Shown piece by piece: positions 21,958 through 33,400 of a DNA stretch of 64,000 nt (position 1 is its first letter; every line of letters starts with the position of its first letter). The notes under the pieces were generated by a model. That model saw only the letters and a program-made list of their open reading frames with translations, was not told where the DNA came from and ran no database searches. The stretch lies in assembly GCA_963780675.1 (NCBI GenBank), contig CAWACR010000003.1:372001-436000 (forward strand), read 5' to 3'. The DNA is from JAHECE01 sp963780675. GTDB lineage: Bacteria; Actinomycetota; Actinomycetes; Actinomycetales; JAHECE01. The translations under genes and the position numbers were made by a program.

Positions 21958-24900
21958 TCACGCCACCGCCGCCGCGAACTGGGCGTACAGGTCCCCGGGC
22001 AGCGGATGGCGCAGCCTCCAGGTGATGGCGAGGGGGCGTTCACCCTGGTGAGTGACGTAGTCCGCCGCTCCGAGGCACCAGAACGCCCGATCGTTCGTGC
22101 TGACCCGAGCGAAGAGCACCCCGTTCGTCTGCGCCTCGCGCTGGCTGACATACCTCCGTCCCGCCGGGCTGGCCAGAGACGCCGCTGACTGACTCTCCCA
22201 ATGGATCAGGTCCCGACTGATCGCGTAGTCCCGGTACCGCGTAGTCGGGGAGAACGAGCCGCCGGACTTGTCGAGCGTGAACGCGAGCAGGTCGCTGCGG
22301 CTCGCCGCGTCCCACCAGACGCCCGTCTGCCACGTCGGCGGCCGCGCGCCGGTCCCGACGTCGAACGCCGCCAGGATCTCCGTCCGCGTGTACCGCGCAT
22401 GCACCTGCAGCGGCACGTGGTCGATCCCGACCGGCTCGTGCAGGTGATCGATGCCGCGGTCGAGAACGTCGAGGAGTTCGCGCAGTTCGGTCCGGACCTG
22501 CGGGTGGGACCACAGGTCCCGGGCGGCGTCGACCAGCGGAGCAGACGTGCGCTGCGACGTCAGCGACCCGACGAGCATGCGCAAGAGGCGACGCTCCCGC
22601 TCGTTCATCGACGTGACGTCTGGCGGTTCGGACTCCGCAAGGAACCGCCGGTACTCAGAGATGCGTTCGCCGTCGTCGACGTGGAGCATCCGGCCGACGG
22701 CGCGAAGCAGCGCCGCCTCCTGGGGTCCGGCGGAAGCCGTAGGCAGTCCCGCGGCACGGCGCAGGTCGGACCACGAACGCCCACCGGCGTAGACGTCGTC
22801 GAGGTCCAGGCCCGACTCATCCAGGAACGCGGCGAGGCCGACGTCGCCGGCGCGGCCGAGGTCTCGGAGCTCGTTGACCTTGGCTCGCCAGTCGGACGGG
22901 ATGGCCTGGCGGATGCTGCGCAGGACCACCTCGCGCGCAACGGGGTCGAGTTCCAGGTGGCAGCCGGAGGGCAGGAAGGGGAAGCCTTGCTCGACCTGGC
23001 GCTCGACGTCGCGGCGGGTCCCGCCGAGCAGTGCGCGGAGGCGGCGGTCGAAGCGGAACTCGCGGCGGTGTGTGCCGACGAAGTCGAGCACCGTGCACAC
23101 GTCCTTGTCGTCGGTGCGGCGCAGTCCGCGGCCGAGTTGTTGCAGGAAGAGGGTGGGGCTCTCGGTGGGACGCAGAAGCAGGAGCGTGTCCACGGCGGGG
23201 ACGTCGATGCCCTCGTTGAACAGGTCGACGGTGAAGACCACGTTGACGCGGCCCGTGGCGAGGTCGCGCAAGGCGGCGCCGCGCTCGTCGGCGGGGCTGT
23301 TGCCCCAGACAGCGACGGCGGGCACGCCCGCGGCGGAGAACTGCCGCGCCATGAATCGCGCGTGCCCGACGCTGACGCAGAAGCCGAGCGCTCGCATCGC
23401 GCCCGGCTCGGCTACCTTCTGGCGGACCTGTTCCAGGACTCGCCGCGCCCACACGTCGTCGGCTGTGAAGACGTTGGTCAGGGCCTCGACGTCGTAGCCC
23501 TGGCCTCGGCGCCACGGGACCTCGGTGAGGTCGGCGCCGTCGTGCACTCCGAAGTACGCGAAGGGCGTGAGGTAGTGCTGGTCGATGGCGTCCCACACAC
23601 GGAGTTCGGCGGCGATCCGGCCGTCGAAGTGGCCGAGGACGTCGAGGCCGTCCGCGCGCTCCGGCGTGCCGGTGAGGCCGAGGAGCTCGCGCGGGGCGAC
23701 CCGCTCGAGCAGTGCCTCGTAGGACGGCGCGGCGGCGTGGTGGAACTCGTCGACGATGACGACGTCGAAGTGATCGGGCTGGATCGAGGTCGATGCCCGG
23801 AGGCGTTGAGGCTCTGGATCGAGGCGAAGACGTGCTCGAAGCGTGCCGGGCGCTGCCCGCCCACCCACAGCTCGCCGAACGACGCGTCGCGCAGCGCGTG
23901 CTGGAAGGTGCGCCGGCTCTGGTCGAGGATCTCGCTCGCGGTGGGCCACGAAGAGGAGGCGGTCGCGCGTGAGGGTGCGGCGCAGGCGGGCGTAGTCGAC
24001 GGCGGCCATCACCGTCTTGCCGGTGCCCGTTGCTGCCACGAGGAGGTTGCGGTGGTGGCCGCGTTGCCGGGCGACGTCGATCTGTTCCAGCAGGCGCTCC
24101 TGGAACGGGCGCAGGGTGATCTCGACGGGGCTGAGGACCAGACCCGAGTCCGACTTCGCCTGCACCGATGCGCTGCGGCGAACTCGTCTGGGTCGAACGG
24201 GACGAAGTCGCCGCTCTCCCAGTAGGACTCGAAGACCGCCGACATCTTGGCGACGACGTCCGGGTTACGGACGCCGGACACCCGCACGTTCCACTCCAGG
24301 CCTGTGACCTGGGCGGAGTGCGTCAGGTTGGAGGAGCCGATGTACGCCGTCGAGTAGTCCGCCGGCGCGGTGGAACAGCCAGGCCTTGGCGTGCAGGCGG
24401 GTGCGTGCTCGTGTCGTACGAGATGCGGATCTGCGCGCCCAGGCGGGCGAGTTCTTCGAGCGCGCGCTGCTCGGTGCTGCCGGTGTACGTCGTGGTGACG
24501 AGCCGCAGGGGCCTGCCGTCGCGGCAGTGCTGGGTCAGCGCCTCGAGGAGCGGGCGGATGCCGCTCCAGCGGACGAACGCCATGACGACGTCGATCGCGT
24601 CGGCGGAGTGGATCTCCGCACGTACCTCGTGACCGATGCCCGGCTCACCGGGGGAGTTGGTGAGCAGCGTGGTGTCGAGGAGCGGGGTGAGGGGCGCCTC
24701 GAGGTGGCGGGGCGAGCCGTCCGGGTTGCGGCGCAGGATGGCTCGGAGGACGTCGGTGGGAGGAGGGGTGCGTCGTCGTCGGGGTCGATGGCGCGGGTGT
24801 GGGTGGCGAGTTCCTCGACGAGGCGTCGGACGATCTCGGCGCCGGTGCTCGCCTTGGCGTCGTCCGGTGCGTCCTCGATCGCCCGAGCGACAACGCGCGC

Positions 24901-25053
24901 GAGGTGGTGCGAGAGGCGGTCCGCGGCCTCGGAGTTCGCGAGGGCAGAGGACTCGGGGTGGAAGGCGGGATCAAGGGCGGCCAGGCGCCGGCGCAGCGAG
25001 CCCGTGACCAGGGCTTCCTTGAGGCCGGGTTGCAGGTCGCCGTCGTCGGTCAC
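21958..25053 (-). pseudogene. PLD-DEAD/DEAH helicase-DUF3427 protein, frameshifted
   Basis: Reassembled across frames this is one ~1030-aa gene starting with GTG at 25053. A short helical head (GLKEALVTGSLRRRLAAL) precedes a PLD-type domain (FVRWSGIRPLLEALTQ, LVTTTYTGSTEQRALEEL). Next come the SF2 helicase with Walker A VAATGTGKT, DEFHHAA box and QLGRGLRR motif VI, and then DUF3427 (SQSAASLASPAGRRYVSQRE). Frame changes occur near 23.8, 23.93, 24.16, 24.37, 24.41 and 24.75 kb; from 23.8 kb to the stop at 21958 it is intact. Such genes occur in defence or restriction contexts. -10 TAAGCT is 8 nt before the start. Either decayed or mis-assembled. Confidence 0.8.
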
Positions 25054-25164
25054 GCCTCGAGAGCTTAGGGCGGGGGTGCCTTGGGCGCCCGTCGAGGCTA
25101 GCGTGGTTCGAGTAGATCTCGATCCGTCTCGGCGTTGTCCGCCCCGTGATCGAAGCCCGCTTGG

Positions 25165-25407
25165 TCAATCACAGCGGATCTCGGGGAATGCCTTCCTGAT
25201 GATGGCGACGAGTTCGCGAGCCCGACCGACGTCGAGTTGAAGGCTCTGGCTCGACTTGCGGTCGGACTTGCGGCCGTCCGAGCCGAACGTACTCAGGTGA
25301 AGGAATCGCGTCGCGCCGTCGTCCACGACGGTGTATTCACAATCCACCTCGGTCGGGTGTACCCGCACGTTCTGGACGGACCGTGCGAACGAACTAATGC
25401 GCGCCAT
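25165..25407 (-). CDS. Conserved small actinobacterial protein
   Basis: 80 aa. MARISSFARSVQNVRVHPTE, then EYTVVDDGATRFLHLSTFGS and RKSSQSLQLDVGRARELVAI match a conserved small protein I recognise from many actinobacteria, without known function. AGAGGTG lies in the ribosome-binding position. It lies alone between the helicase start and the NERD gene. Confidence 0.75.
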   Translation of the reverse strand: MARISSFARSVQNVRVHPTEVDCEYTVVDDGATRFLHLSTFGSDGRKSDRKSSQSLQLDVGRARELVAIIRKAFPEIRCD

Positions 25408-25658
25408 CTAAGCACCTCTGCGGCCAGTTGGCATCGGGGTCGGATCAAACGAGATTACGGGCTTCGGCTGCATCTTGCCGAGGTCGCCCGTGGTCGTCCC
25501 GAGACTCCGCCGACGTGCGCCTCACACGGCTTCGCTCACGGGGATTCGCAGTTGCGGATCCGGTTGGTCCCACCCGGCATCGGCGCCGATGGGGAAGGAT
25601 CCTGGCGACGAGACTCCCGGGTCGATTGGCTGGCCGACAGAGGACGAGCGGAGTAGCG

Positions 25659-26645
25659 GTGGGTGATACCGAGATCAATCGGTGGCGTCGATACGGAAAG
25701 GACCGGCTCTACGTCAACTCGGACGGCGTTCGGCTCGGGTGGCACGACCTGGTCTCTGGGGAGACGGTCGTCGAGGTGAACGATCGCGCGAGCGAGGTGC
25801 ATGCGCCGATCGATGACTGGAATCAGGCGCACGACCGAGAATCCCAGGCGGAACGGTCAGCGGGCGAACCTGAGGCGCCACCCAGGGAAGCCACCATCCA
25901 CACAGGCGAGCGTGCGCCGTCGTCGGCCTCCGAACTGCCGAGCCCCACGGAGACCCCGGTACAGCCGAGCGAGGAAGTGCAGATCGACCCGACGCACGAG
26001 CCGGACCTCGCGGCCACCCGGCCCGGGGCGATGGCGAGGGAGCAGGCGGTGGTGCTCCGCGAGGCGGCGCCCGTCCGAACGTTCTTCACCCGGCTCGTCG
26101 GCGCGAAGACGGAGGAGCGCGCGTGGCGGATCGGAGCCGACGGTGAGGAGCGGGTGGCCGCCCGCCTGGCGGCGCTGCAGCGCAAGGACCCGCGGTGGCG
26201 GGTCATCCACGCGATCCCGCTGGCCCGGGACGTGGACATCGATCACCTGGTCATCGGGCCGGGTGGAGTGTTCACCCTCAACACCAAGCACCATCCTGGC
26301 GCGCGCATCTGGGTGGCGGGGGACACGCTCATGGTGAACGGTGCTCGCCAGCCCTACGTGCACAAGAGCCGGCACGAGGCGCAGCGCGCCGCTGCGCTGC
26401 TGGGCGGTGCCACCCTCCGCGCCGTGTCCGTGACTGGGGTGATCGTGCTGGTCGGCGCGGAGGACCTGACGGTCAAGAAGCCGGCATCGGGAGTCGAGGT
26501 GGTGTACCGAGGCAGGCTCGTGCGCTGGTTGCGCCGACAGCCCGAGGTCCTCGACGACGCCGCGATCGAGACCATCTTTGAGGCCGCTCGGCGGCCGTCG
26601 ACGTGGAGCGCTGTTCCCGGGCCCCGCAAACCCTCAGCCGGCTGA
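25659..26645 (+). CDS. NERD-domain (nuclease-related) protein
   Basis: 328 aa from the GTG at 25659. Residues 1-30 (GKDRLYVNSDGVRLGWHDL) are a small beta domain, then ~100 residues of Pro/Glu/Ser-rich linker. The NERD domain spans ~155-300: RIGADGEERVAARLAAL, VDIDHLVIGPGGVFTLNTKH (PD-(D/E)XK-like site with N in place of E) and a basic tail. NERD proteins are suspected DNA-processing nucleases. 250 bp upstream are gene-free. Confidence 0.82.
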   Translation: MGDTEINRWRRYGKDRLYVNSDGVRLGWHDLVSGETVVEVNDRASEVHAPIDDWNQAHDRESQAERSAGEPEAPPREATIHTGERAPSSASELPSPTETPVQPSEEVQIDPTHEPDLAATRPGAMAREQAVVLREAAPVRTFFTRLVGAKTEERAWRIGADGEERVAARLAALQRKDPRWRVIHAIPLARDVDIDHLVIGPGGVFTLNTKHHPGARIWVAGDTLMVNGARQPYVHKSRHEAQRAAALLGGATLRAVSVTGVIVLVGAEDLTVKKPASGVEVVYRGRLVRWLRRQPEVLDDAAIETIFEAARRPSTWSAVPGPRKPSAG

Positions 26646-26749
26646 CGCGGAGCGTTGCCCGACGCCGTCGGACCCTTGTCCACAGTCGTCCGCAGCCCGG
26701 CCGCAGGCTGCCTCCCTGTGGATGACCTCGAGCGGGGCCTCAGACTGTT

Positions 26750-26767
26750 CATAGCATCCGTGCTATG
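26750..26767 (+). promoter_or_regulatory. Operator overlapping the HigB start codon
   Basis: CATAGC (26750-26755) and GCTATG (26762-26767) form a perfect inverted repeat; the right arm contains the ATG. TAGCAT (26752-26757) is the -10 box 7 nt before the ATG, so promoter, operator and start codon are interlocked and the mRNA is leaderless. Confidence 0.65.
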
Positions 26768-27121
26768 GCCTGGGGTACCGTGGAACTCGAACCGGAGGTG
26801 CGTGAGTGGCTCGAGGGCTTGCCGACCGAAGACTTCGCGACGGCCGCGTTCTACGTCGACTTGCTTGCCGAGTACGGGCCGCTCCTCGGCGAGCCGTACT
26901 CGCGCCAACTCGACGGGAAATTGAGGGAGTTGCGGTTCTACGTTCGGGGCAGAGCCCTCCGGGTGACGTACTGGATTGCGTCCGGTCGGCGCATCGTGCT
27001 TCTGACGGTCTTCCCGAAGACGCGGATGCGCGAGGTCGCGGAGGTCGAACGGGCGCGGCGCGCTCTGGTGCGGTGCCTTCGAGGCGCGCACACCCTCGAG
27101 GAAGGTGATGACCGTGGCTAG
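26765..27121 (+). CDS. higB: HigB-like toxin (phage-derived Gp49-like, RelE superfamily)
   Basis: 118 aa. VELEPEVREWLEGLPTEDFA, then GEPYSRQLDGKLRELRFYVR and GRRIVLLTVFPKTRM show the Gp49-like layout: L-x-ELR strand followed by a hydrophobic strand and F-x-KK/KT-R. Predicted ribosome-dependent mRNA interferase. The toxin gene precedes the antitoxin, the order typical of higBA, and overlaps it by 17 nt. Confidence 0.88.
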   Translation: MAWGTVELEPEVREWLEGLPTEDFATAAFYVDLLAEYGPLLGEPYSRQLDGKLRELRFYVRGRALRVTYWIASGRRIVLLTVFPKTRMREVAEVERARRALVRCLRGAHTLEEGDDRG

Positions 27122-27410
27122 CGCCGACTGGGCCGAGGTGCGCGAGCGCCGCATGTCAGAGGCGGGCGCCGAGGCGTCCTACGCGGCGACGCGATGGGCG
27201 TTCGAGCTCGGGTCGCGCGTCCGTGAGATCCGCGAAGGCAGGGGCTGGTCGCAGCGGCGGCTCGCGGACGCGGCCGGGATGACGCAGTCGGCCGTGGCGC
27301 GCTTCGAATCCGGCGGAACCGTGCCGACGCTCCCCGTGCTCGAGCGTCTGGCACGAGCCCTCGATGCGGATCTCGTGATCTCGGTGAATCCCCGCGCCGA
27401 CGTCGCTTAG
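27105..27410 (+). CDS. higA: HigA-like XRE antitoxin
   Basis: 101 aa; starts possible at 27105, 27108 or 27114. The HTH is clear: VREIREGRGWSQRRLADAAG, MTQSAVARFESGGTVPTLPV, LERLARALDADLVISV. Overlap with the toxin couples translation. Expected to bind the 26750-26767 palindrome. Confidence 0.9.
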   Translation: MMTVASADWAEVRERRMSEAGAEASYAATRWAFELGSRVREIREGRGWSQRRLADAAGMTQSAVARFESGGTVPTLPVLERLARALDADLVISVNPRADVA

Positions 27411-27497
27411 TTGGCCGCTGCGCTACCGGCCTGCGCCGGGTGCCTTCACGAGGTGACCCGCCCCGCGCGGCCGAGAGGTCCGAGCCTGCGCGCCCCC

Positions 27498-29318
27498 TCA
27501 GAACCGGCCCTGGCGGTCGAGGAGGCCCTCGGTAGTCACGCTGGGGGGCAGCGGGACCGGCTCGACGTCCGTCCTCAGCGGCGTGCAGGGAGCGTGTACC
27601 GGGCCGGTGCGGGCCAGGCGCCCGAGGTCGTTGGCGCCCGCGCCCGGGGCTCCGCCCGGGCGCCAGACCTGGGACTTCGCGAGCCGCCGGCGCACACCCT
27701 CGCCGCCGACCTCCTCGACCAGAGCCCGTGGCCCCACCACCACGAGCAGCGACCGCGCCCGGGACAGCCCGGTGTAGAGCATCTGCCGGGCCCGTTCGCG
27801 CTCGCGGAATCCGTTCACCGTGAGCACGACGGCCGGCCGCTCGAGCCCCTTGAAGTTGAGCACGTGCCCGTAGAACACGTCCTGGCAGGCGAAGAAGGCG
27901 TCCCAGTACGCCGCGTACCCGCCGACGTCGACCGCGTTCACCTGCTCCGGGTGGCGGTTCTGGGTGGTCAGCAACGCGATCTGGCCAGGGTGCCAGCCCT
28001 CGTCGAGGAGCTCGTCGACGGCGTCGTCCGCGGCCGGGATCGCGTCGTCAGCGGGAACGTCGACCACCCGCACCGGCGGCCCGTCGAGGCCGCGCGGCGT
28101 GAGGCGCTCCGCCGCCAGTCCGCTGAACACCTGCGCGATCTGCCTGGTCGAGCGCAGGTTCTCGTGCAGGGGGATCGGGGGCAGGTCGATCGGCGCCTCG
28201 CCCTCGCGCGGGAAGACCCGCTGGGCGTCGTCGGAGAAGACGAACAGCCCGCCGTCGGCCCCCTTCCGCAGGCACTGCACGAGCGAGGGCCACCAGAGGT
28301 CACCGAAGTCCTGCGCCTCGTCGACCACCGCCGTGTCGAACAACTCGTCCCGCGGTTGCTGCGCCGCCAGCTCTCCGAGCCGGAGCGGCAGGCGGCGCTC
28401 CCAGTAGTCGCCGTCGTCGTCGGCGCCCGGCTCGGCGCCCCAGCGCATCGGGAGCTCGTGGAACAGCCCGACGAACGCCGGCCGCTCCTGCGGCTTCCAC
28501 GACGCCGTCATCCGTTCGAAGTAGCGCCCGAGGCCGCGCGAGTAGCACAGCAGCGCGACGCGCTCGCCGGCCTTGGCGCGCCGTCGCGCCTGCTCGAGAG
28601 CCAGCCAGGTCTTGCCCGTCCCCGCTCCGCCGACCACGCGCGCCCGGGGAAACATCGCGATGAGGTCGAGCACGCGGGCCTGGTCCTGCGTCATCTGCTC
28701 CAGACGCGTCTCGTGCGCGGCGACGGCGGCCAGCGCCTCCGACTGGCCCGGTAGGGTGGCGGCGAGGTACGCGACGAGGTCCTCGGCGTCGGCCTCGTCG
28801 AGCGGGCGCCCGCGCCCGAAGCGCTCGATCGCGCGCTTCACCCGGCCGACGACGACGTGCGGCCCGGCCTCGAGGTCGCCGCGGTCGATGAGCGCGGTCC
28901 GCGGCAGCTCCGCGGACTCCCAGTCCGCCGGCACGTAGGAGTGGGGGAGGGCGACGAGGTCGGCCGAGCGCGCCGACGCCGCCCCCAGCCCGCGCCGGCG
29001 CAGGAGCTCGACGAGCGCGTGGCGGGCTGACGCGGCCTGGCCCGCCGGGTCGATCCGGTGCCGCCCCTCGCCGCTGCCCTGGTGCCAGGCGCCGTCGACG
29101 CACGTCACGTACCCGCCCTTGACCTCGACCACCGCCATCCCGACCCCCGGCCAGGCGACGAGCACGTCGATCTCGCGCTCGACGCCGTCGTCCACGAGAC
29201 GGCGTCCGCTGAACAGGAGGGCCTCGTCCGGGAGCCCGTCCCGGAGCGCCTCCCACACCGAACGCTCGGCGCCGCCGTCGTCGGGGAACGACGGCTCTGG
29301 CGGGTAGAGGCGCGGCAT
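27498..29318 (-). CDS. NERD-SF1 (UvrD-like) helicase
   Basis: 606 aa. NERD at ~18-110 (EREIDVLVAWPGVGMAVVEV with KGG: a proper PD-D/ExK site). SF1 helicase follows: Walker A VVGGAGTGKTWLAL at ~230, LLCYSRGLG, Walker B TAVVDEAQDF at ~330, LHENLRSTRQIAQVF motif IV-like and MLYTGLSRARSLLVVV motif VI. Combines nuclease and helicase, probably in DNA processing or defence. Monocistronic, convergent with higBA. Confidence 0.9.
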   Translation of the reverse strand: MPRLYPPEPSFPDDGGAERSVWEALRDGLPDEALLFSGRRLVDDGVEREIDVLVAWPGVGMAVVEVKGGYVTCVDGAWHQGSGEGRHRIDPAGQAASARHALVELLRRRGLGAASARSADLVALPHSYVPADWESAELPRTALIDRGDLEAGPHVVVGRVKRAIERFGRGRPLDEADAEDLVAYLAATLPGQSEALAAVAAHETRLEQMTQDQARVLDLIAMFPRARVVGGAGTGKTWLALEQARRRAKAGERVALLCYSRGLGRYFERMTASWKPQERPAFVGLFHELPMRWGAEPGADDDGDYWERRLPLRLGELAAQQPRDELFDTAVVDEAQDFGDLWWPSLVQCLRKGADGGLFVFSDDAQRVFPREGEAPIDLPPIPLHENLRSTRQIAQVFSGLAAERLTPRGLDGPPVRVVDVPADDAIPAADDAVDELLDEGWHPGQIALLTTQNRHPEQVNAVDVGGYAAYWDAFFACQDVFYGHVLNFKGLERPAVVLTVNGFRERERARQMLYTGLSRARSLLVVVGPRALVEEVGGEGVRRRLAKSQVWRPGGAPGAGANDLGRLARTGPVHAPCTPLRTDVEPVPLPPSVTTEGLLDRQGRF

Positions 29319-29555
29319 GGGACTGGTCTACCGGACGGCCCCGACACCCGCGCGGGGAACGGCGGGGCATGGCGCCCACCGACACGATCGTGTTCTGGGA
29401 CTGAACGGGCGACGTGCCACGACGAGGTGGTCTGTGCCTCTCGAACGGGTGTGAGGATCCACGCCACCATCCGCGCCGGGTGCGGTGACCGCGAGGTCTA
29501 GCCTCGAAGAGGACCGCCCGGTCCAGCCGGTCGCGAGTGCGACGAAGAAGGCGAC

Positions 29556-30449
29556 ATGGGTACGCGGCGCGCATCTCTCCCCGGGCTCGTCCTCACCCTC
29601 ATGGCTGTCCTCGGGCTGGTGGCGTCGTGCACGCAGACCCCGGCGGAGCAGGTGGCCGGCGCCCGGGCCTGGATCGACTTCCCCCGCGACGGTGCGACGA
29701 TCCCCACGGGCGCGATGGTCGTCGTCGTGTCCCACGCCAACGCCGCGGACGGCGTCGCGGAGGTCCTCCTTTCGGACAACGGCACGGCCTACCGGAGAGA
29801 CCCGACGACGGCGCCCGGCGAGACCCTGGTGGAGTTCCGTCAGGACTGGGTCCCGCAAGAGCCTGGCCTGCACACCCTGCAGGTCCGGGCGTACACCGCG
29901 GCCGGGGCTGCGGGCGGGACGGATGCGATCACTGTCCGCGTGGAAGGCGAGTCGGCGACACCCACTCCGACGCCGACGCCGACAGCGACCCAGGCGCCGA
30001 CGCCGACTCCGAGTCGCACGGCAACCCCCGCGCCGACGCCGTCGCGCACGCCCACGACATCACCTGCGCCGACCCCGATCCCCACCCCGCCGACGACGAC
30101 GCAGCCGCCCTTCACCGCGACCCCGCTCCCGCCGGACACCACCCCGCCACCCGTGCCCGCGCCATCGGTTCCGGCGAACGGCCTGGTCGTGGAGTGCCGC
30201 ACGACCCAGACCCTGGCGTGGCTCCCGGTAAGCGACCCCAGTGGCGTGACGTATGACGTCAGGCTCGAACGACAGGTCACGGCGAGCACGTGGGACCAGG
30301 TACGGGCCCTGGGCATGGTCAGCACCAAGCAGGTGGACGTCCCCGTGCAGTGCGGCGGCATCTACCGCTGGGCCGTGCGAGCCAGGGACGGCGCGGGGAA
30401 CCCCAGCGCGTGGTCTCCGTGGTCCGGCTTCTCCGTGGACCTCGGCTAG
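29556..30449 (+). CDS. Secreted lipoprotein with Ig-like and FN3-like domains
   Basis: 297 aa with a GAAGAAGG ribosome binding site. Signal peptide with lipobox LGLVASC (Cys ~25). An Ig-like domain (~38-130, IDFPRDGATIPTGAMVVVVS) is followed by a Thr/Pro-Thr linker (~133-200, TPTPTPTPTATQAPTPTPS), typical of actinobacterial wall-crossing linkers. A C-terminal FN3-like domain follows (RWAVRARDGAGNPSAWSPWS). Extracellular, probably adhesive. 12 bp before the TSP3 gene, likely one operon. Confidence 0.82.
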   Translation: MGTRRASLPGLVLTLMAVLGLVASCTQTPAEQVAGARAWIDFPRDGATIPTGAMVVVVSHANAADGVAEVLLSDNGTAYRRDPTTAPGETLVEFRQDWVPQEPGLHTLQVRAYTAAGAAGGTDAITVRVEGESATPTPTPTPTATQAPTPTPSRTATPAPTPSRTPTTSPAPTPIPTPPTTTQPPFTATPLPPDTTPPPVPAPSVPANGLVVECRTTQTLAWLPVSDPSGVTYDVRLERQVTASTWDQVRALGMVSTKQVDVPVQCGGIYRWAVRARDGAGNPSAWSPWSGFSVDLG

Positions 30450-30460
30450 GGGGTGGCACG

Positions 30461-33400
30461 GTGTCGGTGACACAGGCGGGGTCGGCGCGGCGGGGGCTGT
30501 CCGGCCGCACGAAGACCCTCCTCATCACCCTGAGCGTGCTGCTGCTCGCGGGCGTGGTGGCGGTTGTCGTGTTCGTCCTGCAGCCACGCGGGGGCGAGAC
30601 CGGGCGGGCCACTCCCGCGGTGCTTTTCGACTCGCCCGTCGCAGGGGATGCCCTGCCGCTGGGGCGCCCGGTGGTCGTCCACGCCGTTGCTTCGGGCGAG
30701 GTGCCGATCGCGCGGGTCGAGCTGTGGGTGGACGGGGAGCTCGAATCGGCGACGGAGGCCGCGCTGCCCGGCGGGGTCTCGCCGCTTCCCCTTCTGACGC
30801 ACTGGGAGCCGGGGGAGGCGGGCGCCCACACGCTCGTCGCGCGCGCCTTCGATGCCGACGACGGACGGAGCGAGGCGACGGTCGAGGTGCAGGTGACCTC
30901 ACCGGACGACCGCGACGGCGACGCCACGGCGGACGCCGACGACGCGTGCCCCGACGAGGCGGGGTGGGCCTCCGCCGGAGGCTGCCCGGACCGCGACGGC
31001 GACAGCGTCGCCGACGTAGCGGACGCCTGCCCGGACGAGGCGGGCGCGGCGGGGTCCGGCGGGTGCCCCGCGCCGTCGGGCTCCGACCGGGACGGCGACG
31101 GGACGTCCGATGACGGGGACGCCTGCCCGGATGCCCCTGGAGCCCCCGGCACCGACGGCTGCATCTGGCCCGGTGATCGCGATGGCGACGGGATTGCGGA
31201 CGACGCGGATACCTGCCCGGGCGAGCCGGGCTCCGCGGAGAGCGGTGGCTGCCCCGACCGCGACGGGGACGGCGTCATCGACCCCGAGGACGCGTGCCCC
31301 GACGTGGCGGGTCCGCCGGAGGCCGGCTGCCCGGCTCCGGGCGACGGAGACCGGGACGGCGACGGTCTTCCGGACGCCGACGACGGGTGCCCTGACGAGC
31401 CCGGCCCTCCGGGTGCCGGCGGCTGCCCCGGCGCGGGCCCTGCAGGCTCCGGTGCGGATGACGACTCCGACGGCGACGGCGTGCCCGACTCGGGTGATTC
31501 CTGCCCGGGCGCGCCCGGTACGGCTGACATGGAGGGCTGCCCCGATTCCGACGGCGACGGCGTCCCCGAGTACCGCGACGCGTGCCCGGACGAGGCCGGC
31601 GCGGCCGAGAGCCTGGGCTGCCCCGTGGCTGACGGCGCGGACGGGGACGGCGACGGCGTGCCCGACGGCGTCGACCTGTGCCCCGAGGACGAGGGCATGC
31701 CCGAACGGCTCGGTTGCCCGCCGCCGGGGGCGGAGGAGGAGACCGTGCCCGAACCGGGCGTGGAGGAGATGCGCCCGCTCCGGATCGTCGAGTTCCTCGC
31801 GCTCGGTTTCGAGGTGAGCGACGCCTACGACGGCGCGTACTGCTACCCCAGCCTCGCGGGGGCGCCGGTGGAGCGGTACAGCCTCGATCCGGCCGCAGAC
31901 CAGCACTGGAGCCTGGCGCCGGACCTCGGCAGCCAGACGGTTCTCGTCGACGAAGACGGGCCTCTCACGGTGCAGATGGAGTGCGGCGGGGACGTCGTGT
32001 TCTCCGAAGGCGGCTACGGCTGGGGGACGTACTGGGGGATCGGCTCGATTGCCGAGAGCCACCCGTCCTCCGACTGGGACGGGCACGTCATCACCGTCCG
32101 CTCGACCGGCGGCAACGAGGGACGGTGGTTCGAGGTCGAATACGCGTTGTGCGCCGGATCGTGCCGTGACGCGACCTTCCCGGCGCCGGCGGCGGATGTC
32201 GACGGCGGAGTCCTCACCTGGCAGTGGGACGGGGACCTCGACGACCTCGGCGCCTACCGCGTCCTCGTGGACGGCAGCGAGGTCGCGCTGTACCGGGGGA
32301 CCGGGGCCTCCGGCGCGATGGACGTCAGCGCCTACTCCGACACCTGCGGAAGCCGGCACGCTGCAGCGGTCGTGGCGATCGGCCGCGACGGTCGGGAGTC
32401 GTTGCGAAGCAACCCCGTCACCGTGGCGGCCGAGCCGTGCCCGCGCGTGGTGCGCGTGACGTTCGACTCGCTCACCACTTTCGAATTGGGCAGCGACCAG
32501 GGAGCGAGCACCGTCGGGCCGATCCTCGGGTCCTTCTTCGCGTCCGCGAGCACCAGCGAGGTGCTCTCGTTCAACGGGGTGGACTACGGCGACTGGTGGG
32601 GTGAGCGCAACCGCGGCTACCGGCTGGCAGCCACGCACTACTACCCGGTGCAGGCGATCTTCGACCAGATCTGGACGTGGATCGGCGGAAACATGTCGAC
32701 CCCGTACACCGCGCCGGACAGCAACGTCGTGACGATGGAGCTGGGGCCCGGCGACGACCTGGTATTCGGCGCGCAAGTCCTTGACGAGGACGACGGCACG
32801 AACCGGACGGACACGCTCTTCGACGCGCGTCGCACGATCGCCGCCGAGGACGTCCGGCCGGGTAGCTACCGCATCTCGGACCGCAACCTGGAACTGGCGG
32901 TGCTGATCGACGTGATCGTCGGGCCGGAGGTCGGCAGCGAGCCGGACCTCGCGATCACGGCGGTGGAGAAGGCCGACGACGGCGAGCTGAAGGTCGACGT
33001 GTTCAACAACGCGGCGGGCATGACGGAGCCGGCCGACCTGGTCGTGGAGTGGACGGACATCGCGACCGGTGAGGTGGGGGACAGGCGGACGTGGCGCGAC
33101 GTGCAGCTGGCTCTGGCGCCAGCCGAATCCTCACGACCGGCGCCGAGTGGACCGGATCGGCGGGATGGGGTTCGTGCTCGATCCCGACGAGGAGGTGGCG
33201 GACGGCAACCGGGCGAACAACGTCGTAGGAGACGCCCGGCGACCTGCGGGTGGAGTTCCTCGAGGTGACCGAGGGCGACTGCAGCGAGACCGGGTGCACG
33301 ATCTTCGACTGCGACCGGGACTGGACGTACGCGTTCTGGGCGGGCTACGGCCCGTCGGCGAGCGACGTCACCTGGGTCGCGCACGACGTGCGGTTCCCGA

